A stretch of DNA of 64,000 bases from Oceanospirillum beijerinckii DSM 7166 (GCF_000422425.1 NZ_AULT01000011.1:90460-154459); one strand, 5' to 3'; counted from the stretch's first letter, positions 45,544-57,839 are shown. Notes: generated by a model from the sequence alone, not told the origin. Numbers and translations: made by a program.

Positions 45544-45944
45544 GGCGGATTCAGTTTACCCAAACCCAGGACGACGCCGGCATTGATATGACGCCTATGC
45601 TGGACGTGGTTTTTATCATGTTGATCTTTTTTATTGTCTCCACTTCTTTTGTACGCGAATCAGGTATTGAGGTGAATCGCCCCTCTTCCCAAACCAGCAG
45701 CGAACAAACTCAAAGTGTGGTGATGATCGCTATTTCGGCTCAGGGACAGATCTGGCTGGATCGTAAAGCCACCGACGTGCGTATGGTTCGCCCGGTACTG
45801 GAGCGCTTGCGTGCTGAACAGCCTGGATTAAGCGTTGTGGTTCAGGCCGACAGTAAAAGTACTACCGGTGATCTGGTTCAGTTGATCGATCAGCTGCGTC
45901 TGGCTGGCGTGCAATACACAGTGGCGACCAAAAGCTCGGATTAA
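45540..45944 (+). CDS. exbD: ExbD-type biopolymer transport protein
   Basis: Protein of 134 residues with one helix (about 22-40). DMTPMLDVVFIMLIFFIV carries the essential membrane aspartate (Asp25 in MLDVVF). The periplasmic domain includes VVVQADSKSTTGDLVQLID. It overlaps exbB by 4 nt; TonB starts 2 nt after its stop. Confidence 0.94.
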   Translation: MRRIQFTQTQDDAGIDMTPMLDVVFIMLIFFIVSTSFVRESGIEVNRPSSQTSSEQTQSVVMIAISAQGQIWLDRKATDVRMVRPVLERLRAEQPGLSVVVQADSKSTTGDLVQLIDQLRLAGVQYTVATKSSD

Positions 45945-45946
45945 TC

Positions 45947-46627
45947 ATGATTAAAAGTGCCTCAGTCCGTTTTCTGCTCCTTGTACCGCTGGGTATTACA
46001 CTGGCGGGTGTGTTTTTTGTGCTGCTGGCCGGGATGGTACAGATGGATCAAATCAGAGCTCTGCCGGAAGATGAGAATCTGGCCCTGCATCTGGTCCCAC
46101 TGCCTGAAGAAAGCGAACTGGCTCTACGCCACCGCGACAAGCCCAAACCACCGGAAGAGCAGCCGGAACAACCGGCAATGCCTAAGATGCGGACCTCCAC
46201 ACCTCAGGTCTCCAGCTCACCGACGGCATTAAATCTGGATGTGGATATTCCCCAGGTCACGGTTGATAGCGACTTTCAGTTGGATGTGGATCTCAGTCAG
46301 TTCCAACCGGCGGAGCCTGCGCAGATCGGACAACCTGAGTTAAGCATTGTGAATAACCCCACACCTCTGAGACGTGTCGATCCTCGTTATCCTCGAAAAG
46401 CGGTTAGACGAGGCATCGAAGGTGAAGTGGTGGTGGAGTTTACCGTCGGCCCGGATGGTGAAATCGTGCAAGACTCGATTCGCATCATCAAATCCCAACC
46501 CCAGGGCGTTTTTGACCGCAGCAGTCTTCGTGCTCTGGCTCGCTGGCGTTTCCAACCTAAAATCATTGCAGGAAAAGCGGTGGCTTTCCCAGCCCGCCAA
46601 ACCCTGGTTTTCAAACTAGAGAAATAA
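45947..46627 (+). CDS. tonB: TonB-family energy transducer
   Basis: Periplasm-spanning protein of 226 residues. The N-terminal anchor is at about 11-32. A short Pro/Glu/Lys linker (KPKPPEEQPEQP) follows, much shorter than in E. coli TonB and as in TonB2 proteins. The C-terminal TonB domain has VDPRYPRKAVRRGIEGEVVV and LRALARWRFQPK. It contacts TonB boxes of outer-membrane receptors; no receptor is encoded here, so it probably serves unlinked ones. Confidence 0.93.
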   Translation: MIKSASVRFLLLVPLGITLAGVFFVLLAGMVQMDQIRALPEDENLALHLVPLPEESELALRHRDKPKPPEEQPEQPAMPKMRTSTPQVSSSPTALNLDVDIPQVTVDSDFQLDVDLSQFQPAEPAQIGQPELSIVNNPTPLRRVDPRYPRKAVRRGIEGEVVVEFTVGPDGEIVQDSIRIIKSQPQGVFDRSSLRALARWRFQPKIIAGKAVAFPARQTLVFKLEK

Positions 46628-46659
46628 TGCAGGCCTTTGTGCACGCTTAAGCCAAACAG

Positions 46660-48012
46660 ATGGAAAAGATTATGACAGCTAAGAAAACACGGGTAGCGGC
46701 AGACCTGGCAGCTGTGATGCAGCGCTTTACAATCAAACGCCTACTGTCTGTTGCAGCGCTAACCCTGTTATTAAGCGCCCCTCTGACCGCTCAGGCAGAA
46801 GATCAGCGCCTCAGTCCGGGTGAGTATAAACGCATCCAACAGGTGCAAAGTCTGCAGGTGGAAGCCCGCTGGCAGGAAGCGAAAAAGACAATCCAGCGTC
46901 ACTTAAAGTCGGAACCCCGTCCACTGCTGGAAGCGATGTTATGGCGCAGTCTGGCTCAGGTTGAGTTACAGGAAGCCAACTACGAAGCCGCTCTGCCTGC
47001 CCTGAAAAAAGCCTGGCAGCTCGAACAACTGCCCGAGCAGGAGCAGCTTAGCTTACAAGGCATTATAGCTCAGCTGATGCTACAGCAAGAGGAGTACAAA
47101 AAAGGGATTCCTCTGTTTGAAGATTGGTTAAGTAAAACCCCAGTTACCGAACACAAAGCCCGCCACTATCTGGTATTAGCTCAGGCTTATAGCCAGCAGG
47201 AAAAGTGGGCCAAAGCGCTGCCCAATGCACAGAAAGCCGTTGAGATGACCGCCAAAGTGCCAACCAGTTGGTACAAGATGTTAGTGGGTCTGCACAGCCG
47301 TCTAGAGCAATGGCCACAAGCCATTAAGGTGCAAAAAATTGTGGTTGGCCGTGAAGCCGATACCATGAGCCAATGGCGTCAGCTGGCACTGCTGCAGTAT
47401 CAAAGCTCCCTATCGTCTAAAAAAGCAGCGAATAAAGCCTCTAAACAAGCCTCCAGTAATAAAGTACGCAAGGCAGGCAGTGTAGCTCTGGCGACCCTGC
47501 GCATGGCCTATGAACGCCAGTTGTTTAATCAGTACTCTGATTATCAGCTGTTAAGCCAATGGCTGAATGCCAATGGCTTACCTTATAAAGCCGCTCAGGT
47601 GCTGGAGCAGGGGCTGAAGCAGCCAATATTACAGCCGTTTGGCCAAGAACAGCTTACACAGCAACGTCGCTTGGCCCAGTTGTGGATTCGTGCCAAAGCC
47701 TTACCTCAGGCAGAAGCAGTGTTACACCAATTGGCCAGGGTGCAGCCTGAACCTCAACTGCTACAACAGTTGGCTCAGCTGCAGATCCGACAGCAGCAGT
47801 GGCACAAAGCCGAGCGCAGTCTGAAGCAGTTGCTGGCGATGTCACCTAATAATTATGGCGATATTCTGCTGCTGCACGGCATCACACTGGTGCAGCTGGA
47901 GGAACGGGATAAAGCCAACCAACAGTTCCAACTGGCATTAAAAGAAGATGGCAGTAAACAGGGGGCGAAACAATGGCTGAACTATCTTGCTGCAACAGCA
48001 CACAGTAGCTAA
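46660..48012 (+). CDS. TPR-repeat periplasmic protein of the TonB2-type operon
   Basis: Exported protein of 450 residues. The signal peptide is at about 27-46 (LLSVAALTLLLSAPLTAQA). The rest is TPR/Sel1-like helical pairs, visible as repeated W.....A blocks (YEAALPALKKAWQLE, WAKALPNAQKAVEM, WHKAERSLKQLL). It is the last gene of the operon, 32 bp after tonB. Similar TPR proteins end TonB2-type operons; the exact role is not known. An ATG at 46672 is an alternative start with GGAAAAG upstream. Confidence 0.82.
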   Translation: MEKIMTAKKTRVAADLAAVMQRFTIKRLLSVAALTLLLSAPLTAQAEDQRLSPGEYKRIQQVQSLQVEARWQEAKKTIQRHLKSEPRPLLEAMLWRSLAQVELQEANYEAALPALKKAWQLEQLPEQEQLSLQGIIAQLMLQQEEYKKGIPLFEDWLSKTPVTEHKARHYLVLAQAYSQQEKWAKALPNAQKAVEMTAKVPTSWYKMLVGLHSRLEQWPQAIKVQKIVVGREADTMSQWRQLALLQYQSSLSSKKAANKASKQASSNKVRKAGSVALATLRMAYERQLFNQYSDYQLLSQWLNANGLPYKAAQVLEQGLKQPILQPFGQEQLTQQRRLAQLWIRAKALPQAEAVLHQLARVQPEPQLLQQLAQLQIRQQQWHKAERSLKQLLAMSPNNYGDILLLHGITLVQLEERDKANQQFQLALKEDGSKQGAKQWLNYLAATAHSS

Positions 48013-48087
48013 CTCGCAGCGACAGCACACGGCAGGCAATCCTTAACAACCGCCAACCCTTAACAACTGATCAGATAAGACAGAACC

Positions 48088-48804
48088 ATGAATGCGATGA
48101 CCTCTGCCAGCTTGCTACAAAAGAACATCCGCGTGTTGTTAATTGAGGACGACCCTCAGGTCAGCCAGCTGGTGGCGGACAATCTGGCCAACAAAGGTTA
48201 TCAGGTCGAGCAGTGTTTTGATGGTGAAAGCGGGCTCACCCAAGCCGTAGCAGAATCGTTTCAACTGATCCTGCTGGATGTGATGCTACCAGAGCTGGAT
48301 GGCCTTACCCTGCTCAGTCGACTGCGCAAACATAAAAATACCCCGGTTATCGTTTTATCCGCCTGTGGCGGTGAGCAGGACCGCATCAACGGTTTTAATA
48401 CAGGGGCCGACGATTACCTGCCAAAACCCTTCAGTATGCAGGAGCTGGAAGTACGTATGGCAGCGATACTGCGCCGTTGCTATCAGGAAGCCAAAAGCAG
48501 TAATCCGGCGCAACTGTGCATTGATGAGCTGCGCCTGAACCGCCTGGAAAAAAGCCTGTGCATTTATCAACAGCGCATTGATGTCACACCTATTGAGTTT
48601 GAACTGCTGTGGCAGCTGATGAAAAACCCGGAAGAGACTTTAAGTCGCCCTTACCTATATCAAACGGTCTTAAATCGTTCCTATAGCCGTTATGACCGTA
48701 GTCTGGATATGCATATCAGCAACCTGAGGCAAAAGATCAAACAGGTATTACCGGGCAGTAGCCTGATTCGTACCATACGGGGTCAGGGATATCGCTACCA
48801 ATGA
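48088..48804 (+). CDS. OmpR-family response regulator
   Basis: DNA-binding regulator of 238 residues. The receiver domain (about 14-128) has Glu20/Asp21/Asp22, phosphoacceptor Asp64 (LILLDVMLPELDG) and Lys in YLPKPFS. The winged-helix domain (about 145-236) ends YDRSLDMHISNLRQKIK and IRTIRGQGYRY. The partner kinase overlaps by 4 nt (ATGA). The pair follows the TonB operon after 75 bp and may be cotranscribed with it; the signal is unknown. Confidence 0.92.
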   Translation: MNAMTSASLLQKNIRVLLIEDDPQVSQLVADNLANKGYQVEQCFDGESGLTQAVAESFQLILLDVMLPELDGLTLLSRLRKHKNTPVIVLSACGGEQDRINGFNTGADDYLPKPFSMQELEVRMAAILRRCYQEAKSSNPAQLCIDELRLNRLEKSLCIYQQRIDVTPIEFELLWQLMKNPEETLSRPYLYQTVLNRSYSRYDRSLDMHISNLRQKIKQVLPGSSLIRTIRGQGYRYQ

Positions 48805-50165
48805 CTAAACGATTGTACCTGCTGCTGGCACTGTCTTCCTGCTTGGCTCTCCTGCTGTTTGCTGCGCTACATCGAGTAGATGAAAAGTTGCAGCATCAGC
48901 TTACAGAGATCTCTCCTGCTCATCAGCAGCAATTACTGGATTACGCCCGTCAGGCTGAAGCCCTTTATACAACTAACGATCAGGCGGGTGCTGAAACTTT
49001 CTTTAACCAATTGGAGCGTCAGCACAAGACCTGGGCCGCGGTTCTGAGCCATGAACAGGTTGCTTTGCTCGGTACTCAGGTGCCTAAGGATCAACTCAGC
49101 CAACTGAGCTTTCAACGCAAAATTCAATGGCCGGTGCACTCTCAATGGCAACAGGTGATTATTGGGATTCATTTCCAAAACCACCCTGCCAGTTTTGTCA
49201 TTCGTTTACCGCAGAGCATGCACCCTAAACCCAATCTGAGCTTAGTGCATATCTCTCTGGCACTGGTGTTACCTATGTTGCTTATGCTGGTCTTTATTCA
49301 CCGGCTCTATCAACACCTGATTCGCCCGATCAATATTCTGCAAGCTGCGTCTCAAGCTCTATCCCGAGGGGAGTTCAATCAAGCCGTGGCACCACAACTG
49401 GGTAAGCGCAAAGATGAACTGGCGCAACTGGCCCAGACTTTCGATACCATGACTGATCGTATTAATGCACTCATCAGCTCCCAACGCCAAATGATTGGAG
49501 ATCTATCCCATGAACTGCGCGCACCTTTGGCTCGTATGAGTCTGGCGTTGGACAGTCATGATTTAACTGCTGAAGAGCAAAAACAGCGTATACAACGGGA
49601 AATTGCCCTGACTAACCAGTTGGTCGAGGAGACTATGACTTTAGCCTGGCTGGACAGCGAACATAGCCAAACCCTGAGTCCTCAACATCAGGAAGCTGTG
49701 CAGCTGAGCCTGCTGCTGGATCTGATCTGCGACGATGCCGAGTTTGAATTTCCTCAACTGAGCATCCAACGCAACTATCCCGCAGGGATCCTGCTACACA
49801 ACAGCCATACCCTGGCACTCAGTCAGGCCATTGAGAATATTATCCGCAACGGTTTAATGCATAGCCCGGAACAAGGCGTGCTTTTTGTCAGTGTTCAACA
49901 AAGTGAGCATACACTGCATATCCAAATCAGAGATCAAGGCCCCGGTGTCCCAGAAGATAAACTGGAGCAGATCTTTCAACCGTTTTATCGCCTGGATAAA
50001 GCCCGTATGCGCAAAAAGGGCGGCTTTGGTTTAGGCTTGGCTCTGGCCAGAAAACAAACACAACGTTTAGGCGGCGAGCTCAGTGCTCACAATGCACCTG
50101 AAGGTGGCTTAGTGATGACACTGCAACTGCCTTTATCTCCTTTGGGTACAGTCATACAGGGATAA
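48801..50165 (+). CDS. Sensor histidine kinase
   Basis: Inner-membrane kinase of 454 residues. Helices at about 4-23 and 148-168 flank a periplasmic sensor of about 125 residues that I do not recognise. HAMP follows at about 169-225. The phosphoaccepting His237 lies in DLSHELRAPLARMSLAL, the N box is IENIIRNGLMHS, and the G boxes are IRDQGPGVP and GGFGLGLALARK. The H-box wording resembles CpxA/RstB-type kinases. It pairs with the overlapping OmpR-type regulator. Confidence 0.92.
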   Translation: MTKRLYLLLALSSCLALLLFAALHRVDEKLQHQLTEISPAHQQQLLDYARQAEALYTTNDQAGAETFFNQLERQHKTWAAVLSHEQVALLGTQVPKDQLSQLSFQRKIQWPVHSQWQQVIIGIHFQNHPASFVIRLPQSMHPKPNLSLVHISLALVLPMLLMLVFIHRLYQHLIRPINILQAASQALSRGEFNQAVAPQLGKRKDELAQLAQTFDTMTDRINALISSQRQMIGDLSHELRAPLARMSLALDSHDLTAEEQKQRIQREIALTNQLVEETMTLAWLDSEHSQTLSPQHQEAVQLSLLLDLICDDAEFEFPQLSIQRNYPAGILLHNSHTLALSQAIENIIRNGLMHSPEQGVLFVSVQQSEHTLHIQIRDQGPGVPEDKLEQIFQPFYRLDKARMRKKGGFGLGLALARKQTQRLGGELSAHNAPEGGLVMTLQLPLSPLGTVIQG

Positions 50166-50411
50166 CTTTTCTCATTACTTAGCGCTCTGTTTTATACATT
50201 AAGCTGAATCCTCACAGTCTGGGTTGCTACCCTCACTAACAGCGTAAAAAGTTGAAACATAAAAAAACACTTAAGAGAAGATATCGATATACCAAAATTA
50301 ATTATGCGAATATTTAATTATTTCTTGTCAAACACCTGTTTTATTTTTTGGTTTATAACAGCTTGATTGCAACGATTTTTTAATATTGTTTAAAACGCAA
50401 TTGTCATCAAA
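50166..50411. other. AT-rich intergenic region before the lipase gene
   Basis: About 245 bp, strongly AT-rich, no gene. The lipase promoter must lie here or further in. Confidence 0.35.
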
Positions 50412-51449
50412 ATGCTACTTTTTCAACTTAACTTGCGTCTTTCTGTGTTGACTCCTGTAAATGCTCGAATAACTTTATCGGCGAAAATAAAAACAATATC
50501 AGGTAGTCCCATCATCGGTTTAATTCTGAACCTGATGATTTTCTGCCTGGCTAATACTGCATATGCAGACAAGGAGTTAGCACTCATGAGCACAAACACC
50601 CTACCTTCCGGTCTTTCTCAGGAAAAGTATCAACAGTCACTGGATTTCGCCCGCTTGGCTTCTCAGACTTACGACTGGGATGATTATCTTGTCGTCAATG
50701 TGGCCCTGAATGTATTCACGGGTATTTCCGATATTAAAGCCCAGGACTTTACCACCGAGAATTACCACAGAATTGAGAACGGTGGCAGCTATATCGACTG
50801 GATTGGTAGCGAAGGTCTGGACTATGTTCTGTTTGAAGAAGATGACGGTGACTTAGTCTTGGCTTTCCGGGGCACAGAACCCCTCTCTGCCGTCGATTGG
50901 GCTGAAGATATTGAGCAGGCTTTTGGTCAGTCTGAGCAATACGAGCAAGCAGTTGACCTGGCAAAAGAGCTACAGGTCAGTGTTAATCAATACAATCAGG
51001 ATAATGGTCTGCAAGGTGAAGCCGCGATTGAACTCTCTTTTACCGGCCATAGCCTGGGAGGTGGTCTGGCCACCGCAGCGGCTTTAGCCACAGGTGAGGA
51101 GGCCATTGTTTTTGACGCTGCTGGTTTATCAGCCCGTACCATTGAAAACCTGCAACTTGATACCTCCAATGCCTCTGCAATCACCAATTTCAATGTTAAA
51201 GGTGATTTTCTAAGTGACCATAACGGCCAGATGGATCGCTCAACTTTAGGCTCTGAGCTGGCAGGTGTCGTCGTAGAGCAACGCCAGTATGGTGAAACCT
51301 ATTGGCTGGAAGGGGTTGATGACAGAGCGGACTTTGGTGGCTGGCTGGTACCAGATGACACCTTTATCGCGGAACAGGCTGAAGCCCTGCTGAATCACGC
51401 CTGGCACGTCTTCACTTATCAGCTGGAAGATATGGCATTTATTGCCTGA
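50412..51449 (+). CDS. Class 3 lipase-like alpha/beta hydrolase, probably exported
   Basis: Serine hydrolase of up to 345 residues. FTGHSLGGGLATAAALA holds the nucleophile elbow GHSLGG. LVLAFRGTEPLSAVDWAEDI is the lipase class 3 oxyanion-side block. A candidate acid is in NVKGDFLSDHNG and a histidine in HAWHVFTYQ. A hydrophobic stretch ending LANTAYA-DKEL looks like a signal peptide. The start is a puzzle: the ATG at 50412 includes this peptide but has no ribosome binding site, while the ATG at 50586 has AAGGAG 9 nt upstream and would give a 287-residue cytoplasmic form. The substrate is unknown. Confidence 0.82.
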   Translation: MLLFQLNLRLSVLTPVNARITLSAKIKTISGSPIIGLILNLMIFCLANTAYADKELALMSTNTLPSGLSQEKYQQSLDFARLASQTYDWDDYLVVNVALNVFTGISDIKAQDFTTENYHRIENGGSYIDWIGSEGLDYVLFEEDDGDLVLAFRGTEPLSAVDWAEDIEQAFGQSEQYEQAVDLAKELQVSVNQYNQDNGLQGEAAIELSFTGHSLGGGLATAAALATGEEAIVFDAAGLSARTIENLQLDTSNASAITNFNVKGDFLSDHNGQMDRSTLGSELAGVVVEQRQYGETYWLEGVDDRADFGGWLVPDDTFIAEQAEALLNHAWHVFTYQLEDMAFIA

Positions 51450-51577
51450 TCCATACCCAGTCGTGCACTGCCTATTTAGGGCCATTGATGTTGACAAGCG
51501 ATAAGTGCTGCCCTCGAATCGATTAACTTGCACCTATAAAATCACAACAATAGGTTGTCCAATTTGTTCTGCAAAAT

Positions 51578-51624
51578 AAGCGACTGATTCAAGTTGTTGA
51601 GGGACAAACTTGAATCAGTTGCTT
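51578..51624. repeat. Long inverted repeat with 18-bp stem
   Basis: Arms at 51578-51595 and 51607-51624 pair along 18 positions (one G-T wobble) around an 11-nt loop. No poly-T follows. It lies about 130 bp after the lipase stop in a 330-bp stretch without genes. It could be a 3' end structure, an extragenic palindromic repeat unit or a small mobile-repeat relic. Confidence 0.8.
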
Positions 51625-51697
51625 AAATGCAACGTATCAACAGGCCTTGATATTATAAGCGCCCTAAAATACCACGGGATTGGCTTAAGTAAGGGAA

Positions 51698-51740
51698 AAG
51701 AGCGGTAACAGGCTATTTTGAATAGTCCCTAACCGCTCTT
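51698..51740 (-). terminator. Terminator of the zinc-ribbon protein gene
   Basis: Perfect 9-bp outer stem AAGAGCGGT / ACCGCTCTT with an inner CTATT / AATAG stem. On the minus strand it is followed by TTCCCTT and lies 40 nt beyond the stop of the gene. Confidence 0.65.
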
Positions 51741-51780
51741 GGGGCAGAGATGAAAAGCTGTCGTTGAAAAGTGTTACAGC

Positions 51781-52326
51781 TTACTCGCTCATACCGTGAA
51801 ACTGGCTGACGCGGTGGAAGATATGATTGTCACAACGGTGGCAACGTTCAATGGGCTTGGTCTGAGTCACCACCACCATCTTATCGCAATTGGTGCAGGC
51901 AAAGGTGCCTGCAGTTGCCAGCTCGCCTTCCAGATAAGTGCCCATATCGCTTTCCAGCTTCTGCTCCAGCTCCAGCTGATCCAGTCGGGTTTTATCTGCA
52001 ACAGATTGTAGAGCACGGACCAATGAGAGTTCCAATGCACTCAAATCAATATTGAGCCATTCCCCCAGACCACGGCCTGTACTACTGACAAAACTCCCCA
52101 GGTGCTCCAGATCTCTTGAGAGCCAGGCTGTTAATAGTGCAATCTCATCTTTGGTTAAACGCTCAACGCCTTGCTCAAACTCAACAGCGTCTTTGACTTC
52201 CTGCTGCAGTGCTTCAAGGGTTTTGATCTCCACATCGGCCAAACGCCCTTCAATACGGGATAAAGCGCTGTCATAGTGACGGACCAGTTTATCCTCACGA
52301 ATCTCATTTTTCGGCTGATCAGACAT
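51781..52326 (-). CDS. DUF1451 zinc-ribbon protein (YbeL-like)
   Basis: Soluble protein of 181 residues. Most of it is helical and acidic; the C-terminus carries a zinc ribbon, FACTNCDKM and RCHRCDNH (two CxxC knuckles). This is the layout of DUF1451, which includes E. coli YbeL, of unknown function. The ATG at 52326 has AGGAGG just upstream; an ATG twelve codons earlier does not. Confidence 0.85.
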   Translation of the reverse strand: MSDQPKNEIREDKLVRHYDSALSRIEGRLADVEIKTLEALQQEVKDAVEFEQGVERLTKDEIALLTAWLSRDLEHLGSFVSSTGRGLGEWLNIDLSALELSLVRALQSVADKTRLDQLELEQKLESDMGTYLEGELATAGTFACTNCDKMVVVTQTKPIERCHRCDNHIFHRVSQFHGMSE

Positions 52327-55359
<3,033 letters not shown>

Positions 55360-55394
55360 TCACCCTTAGTACCGACAAGGATTTGCATTAGCAG

Positions 55395-55904
55395 ATGTTT
55401 AGGATTATAACTAAGGGGTCAGCGGCAGTTTTACTGGCATTGCTTGTCAGCAGCTGCGGCTTTCAGCTACGAGGGTCAGCCGGTTTTCCGGCTGAACTCT
55501 CGCCGCTTCACCTCTCATCCCAAGCCAATACACTTTATAATGCGCTCTCTACCCAGCTGCGTCAGGGCGGTGTAGTGTTAGATGATCAGACGGAAAACGC
55601 CCATTGGCGTCTATGGCTGTCTGAAGTGCGTCATAGCAAGAAGCAGACGACCTATACCTCCGGTGCCAGCAGTTATGATCTGCAGTCTGAAGTTGATTTC
55701 CAGCTACTGAATAAAGCCGGTAAAGCGGTCACAGCGTTACGTACACTAAGGACATCACGAGCCTATACCAGTAACGACAATCTCTATAGTGAAGCCAGCG
55801 ATATTGCAGCACTGAGATTTGAAATGGAACGTGATCTGGCCAGCCGCATAAGCCGTCAGTTGAGTCAGACTCAACTTCCTAAACCTGAACAAGATCAGCC
55901 CTGA
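55395..55904 (+). CDS. lptE: LPS assembly lipoprotein LptE
   Basis: Outer-membrane lipoprotein of 169 residues that plugs the LptD barrel and helps insert lipopolysaccharide. The lipobox is LLVSSC with Cys21, and GFQLRGS follows, the typical LptE start after the lipid anchor. Positioned 35 bp after leuS and before holA, as in most gammaproteobacteria. Confidence 0.93.
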   Translation: MFRIITKGSAAVLLALLVSSCGFQLRGSAGFPAELSPLHLSSQANTLYNALSTQLRQGGVVLDDQTENAHWRLWLSEVRHSKKQTTYTSGASSYDLQSEVDFQLLNKAGKAVTALRTLRTSRAYTSNDNLYSEASDIAALRFEMERDLASRISRQLSQTQLPKPEQDQP

Positions 55905-55949
55905 GCCTGACACTACAGAGTTTGTGAAAGAGACTTTAGCAGCTTTAAT

Positions 55950-55983
55950 AAGCGCTAGGCTTTGATTGGCTAGCGCTTTATTG
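55950..55983 (+). terminator. Hairpin between lptE and holA
   Basis: Perfect 9-bp stem AAGCGCTAG / CTAGCGCTT with an 11-nt loop, followed by TATT. It may partly terminate leuS-lptE transcripts ahead of holA. Confidence 0.6.
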
Positions 55984-56066
55984 ATTAGCACCAGCGTTTT
56001 AACAACCCCACGATAAGGCTTTTCAGCCCTTTTTTTGGATCTTGAAGCGTTCACGGATATAACAGC

Positions 56067-57104
56067 ATGAAAGTTTTTGCAGATAAGCTGCCGGATCAAT
56101 TTAAGTCCGGCATGAAAGCGATCTACTTTATCGCCGGTGATGAGCCCCTGCAGATGCGTGAAGCCTGTGATCAGGTCCGTGCCGCAGTGCGTGCCATGGG
56201 TGCCGAAGAGCGCGAAGTTCACCATGTAGATAACAGTTTCCAGTGGTCCACCCTGCACGATGCCAGTGCCAGCATGAGTCTGTTTGCCAGTCATAAACTG
56301 ATCGAGCTGCATATGCCATCCGGCAAACCGGGTAAAGAAGGCAGCCTGGCACTGCAAGCCTACGCTAAAAACATCTCGGATAATAAAGGCCAGAGTGACA
56401 ATACCTTGCTGATTATCTCAGGTAAGCTGGAAGGCTCGTCCACTAACAGCAAGTGGTTTAAGTCACTGGATGCTGTCGGTGTTTATGTGCCGGTATGGCC
56501 AGTGGATGCACAACGCCTGCCGGGCTGGATCACCCATCGCCTGCGTAAAGCGGGTTTTCAGGCCACACCTGAAGCGGTTTCGTTATTGGCTCAACGGGTC
56601 GAAGGTAATCTGTTGGCTTGCGACCAGGAAATCCAGAAACTGCGTCTGCTTTATCCTGATCAATCCCATCTGGATGATCAGGCGGTACTCAACGCGGTAC
56701 ACGATAGCTCTCGTTTTGATGTCTTTACCCTGACCGATGCCCTGTTACAGGCCGACCCGGTACGCACCAGTCGTATTCTCACCGGCTTAAAGGGCGAAGG
56801 CGTGGAAGCACCGATTCTGCTGTGGGGTATTGCGCGGGAATTACGCCAGCTGATTACACTGAAACACAGAACCGATCAGGGCCAATCCTTTGATCGTATC
56901 TGCCGTGAGTTAAGAATCTGGGATAAACGCAAACCGCTTTATCAGCAAGCCCTGCGTCAGCATTCGCCGAAACAACTGCATCAACTGTTACAGCAAGCTG
57001 AGCAGGTGGACCGTAAGATTAAAGGTTTGGAAAAAGGAGATAGCTGGCCTTTGTTAAGCCAGTTGTGCCTCAGTTTTAGCGGCTTTCAGGCTTTTAAGCG
57101 CTAA
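56067..57104 (+). CDS. holA: DNA polymerase III delta subunit
   Basis: Clamp-loader subunit of 345 residues that opens the beta sliding clamp. Family features are IYFIAGDEPLQMREACDQV near the N-terminus, then LSQLCLSFSG at the C-terminal end. The length is normal (E. coli 343). It closes the leuS-lptE-holA group and is followed by a strong terminator. Confidence 0.95.
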   Translation: MKVFADKLPDQFKSGMKAIYFIAGDEPLQMREACDQVRAAVRAMGAEEREVHHVDNSFQWSTLHDASASMSLFASHKLIELHMPSGKPGKEGSLALQAYAKNISDNKGQSDNTLLIISGKLEGSSTNSKWFKSLDAVGVYVPVWPVDAQRLPGWITHRLRKAGFQATPEAVSLLAQRVEGNLLACDQEIQKLRLLYPDQSHLDDQAVLNAVHDSSRFDVFTLTDALLQADPVRTSRILTGLKGEGVEAPILLWGIARELRQLITLKHRTDQGQSFDRICRELRIWDKRKPLYQQALRQHSPKQLHQLLQQAEQVDRKIKGLEKGDSWPLLSQLCLSFSGFQAFKR

Positions 57105-57128
57105 ATTGATTCCATCAAATACGACGCT

Positions 57129-57162
57129 AAACTGCCACCCTTGCGCTGGCAGTTTGTTTTTC
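57129..57162 (+). terminator. Terminator after holA
   Basis: Perfect 9-bp stem AAACTGCCA / TGGCAGTTT with a 9-nt loop followed by GTTTTTC, 25 nt after the holA stop. Confidence 0.9.
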
Positions 57163-57234
57163 TACGCATGCGCCAGAGAGTTTAAGGCATGCTTTTTTGG
57201 CTTTAATCGCCCTACACTCAGGCCTCTCAAAGCA

Positions 57235-57564
57235 TCAAGGAGTACTGACCACACCTGTTTCAGGCTTTGACTCTTTAGGCTTTGGAGCTTTTGGTGTTGA
57301 CGCTTTCTGTTTTGACGCCTTTGAGATTGAAACGTGACGCACAATGCCAATCAGGCTAATCGCAATCCAGAACAGCTCAATAATCACCGAAGACAGGTTC
57401 CAGTTTACCAGCAGGGAGATCAATAACAGGATAGCCCCGGTCAGGTTCAACAGGGAATAGCGAATATCCCTGCTGTTTAAGCGCTCTGTCTGTAACAGAT
57501 AAAACGCCAGCACCACCAGAAATACTCCCAGGTTACCTACCAGATCAAACCACGTATAACTCAT
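57235..57564 (-). CDS. CBU_0592-like small membrane protein
   Basis: Protein of 109 residues with three predicted helices (about 8-23, 38-55, 57-76) and a Lys/Pro/Ser-rich cytoplasmic tail. The pattern FDLVGNLGVFLVVLAFYLLQ followed by YSLLNLTGAILLLISLL resembles the CBU_0592 family of unknown function, often annotated as transporter-like. AGAG precedes the ATG. The low-complexity tail is unusual. Confidence 0.65.
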   Translation of the reverse strand: MSYTWFDLVGNLGVFLVVLAFYLLQTERLNSRDIRYSLLNLTGAILLLISLLVNWNLSSVIIELFWIAISLIGIVRHVSISKASKQKASTPKAPKPKESKPETGVVSTP

Positions 57565-57643
57565 CTCTTTTTGCCTCTGCTCTTGCCGTTTCTTGATTCA
57601 TAAAACAAAGACCTAAGAGCCATAAATCAAAAACAGCAGACCG

Positions 57644-57694
57644 AAAAAAAGCCCCCTTGCGTGTTGACCAGAGGTCTAACGCCAGGAGGCTTTT
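57644..57694 (-). terminator. Strong terminator of the DUF2750 gene
   Basis: Long hairpin on the minus strand: 13 of 15 outer positions pair (57647-57661 with 57680-57694), with an inner GACC-aga-GGTC stem. A run of seven T follows on the minus strand. It lies about 150 nt beyond the stop of the DUF2750 gene. Confidence 0.85.
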
Positions 57695-57839
57695 CAATGT
57701 TATAGCGAAGTTGTTATGTTTGAGCAAGTAAAAGACTGCTGCCCATTGATGAAAAATTAAGCATTAACACAGGTTTTAAATTATTCAAAGAATCATTTGT
57801 GAAGCCAATCAACTGTGCCGTGACCATTGAGTAGCAGCG

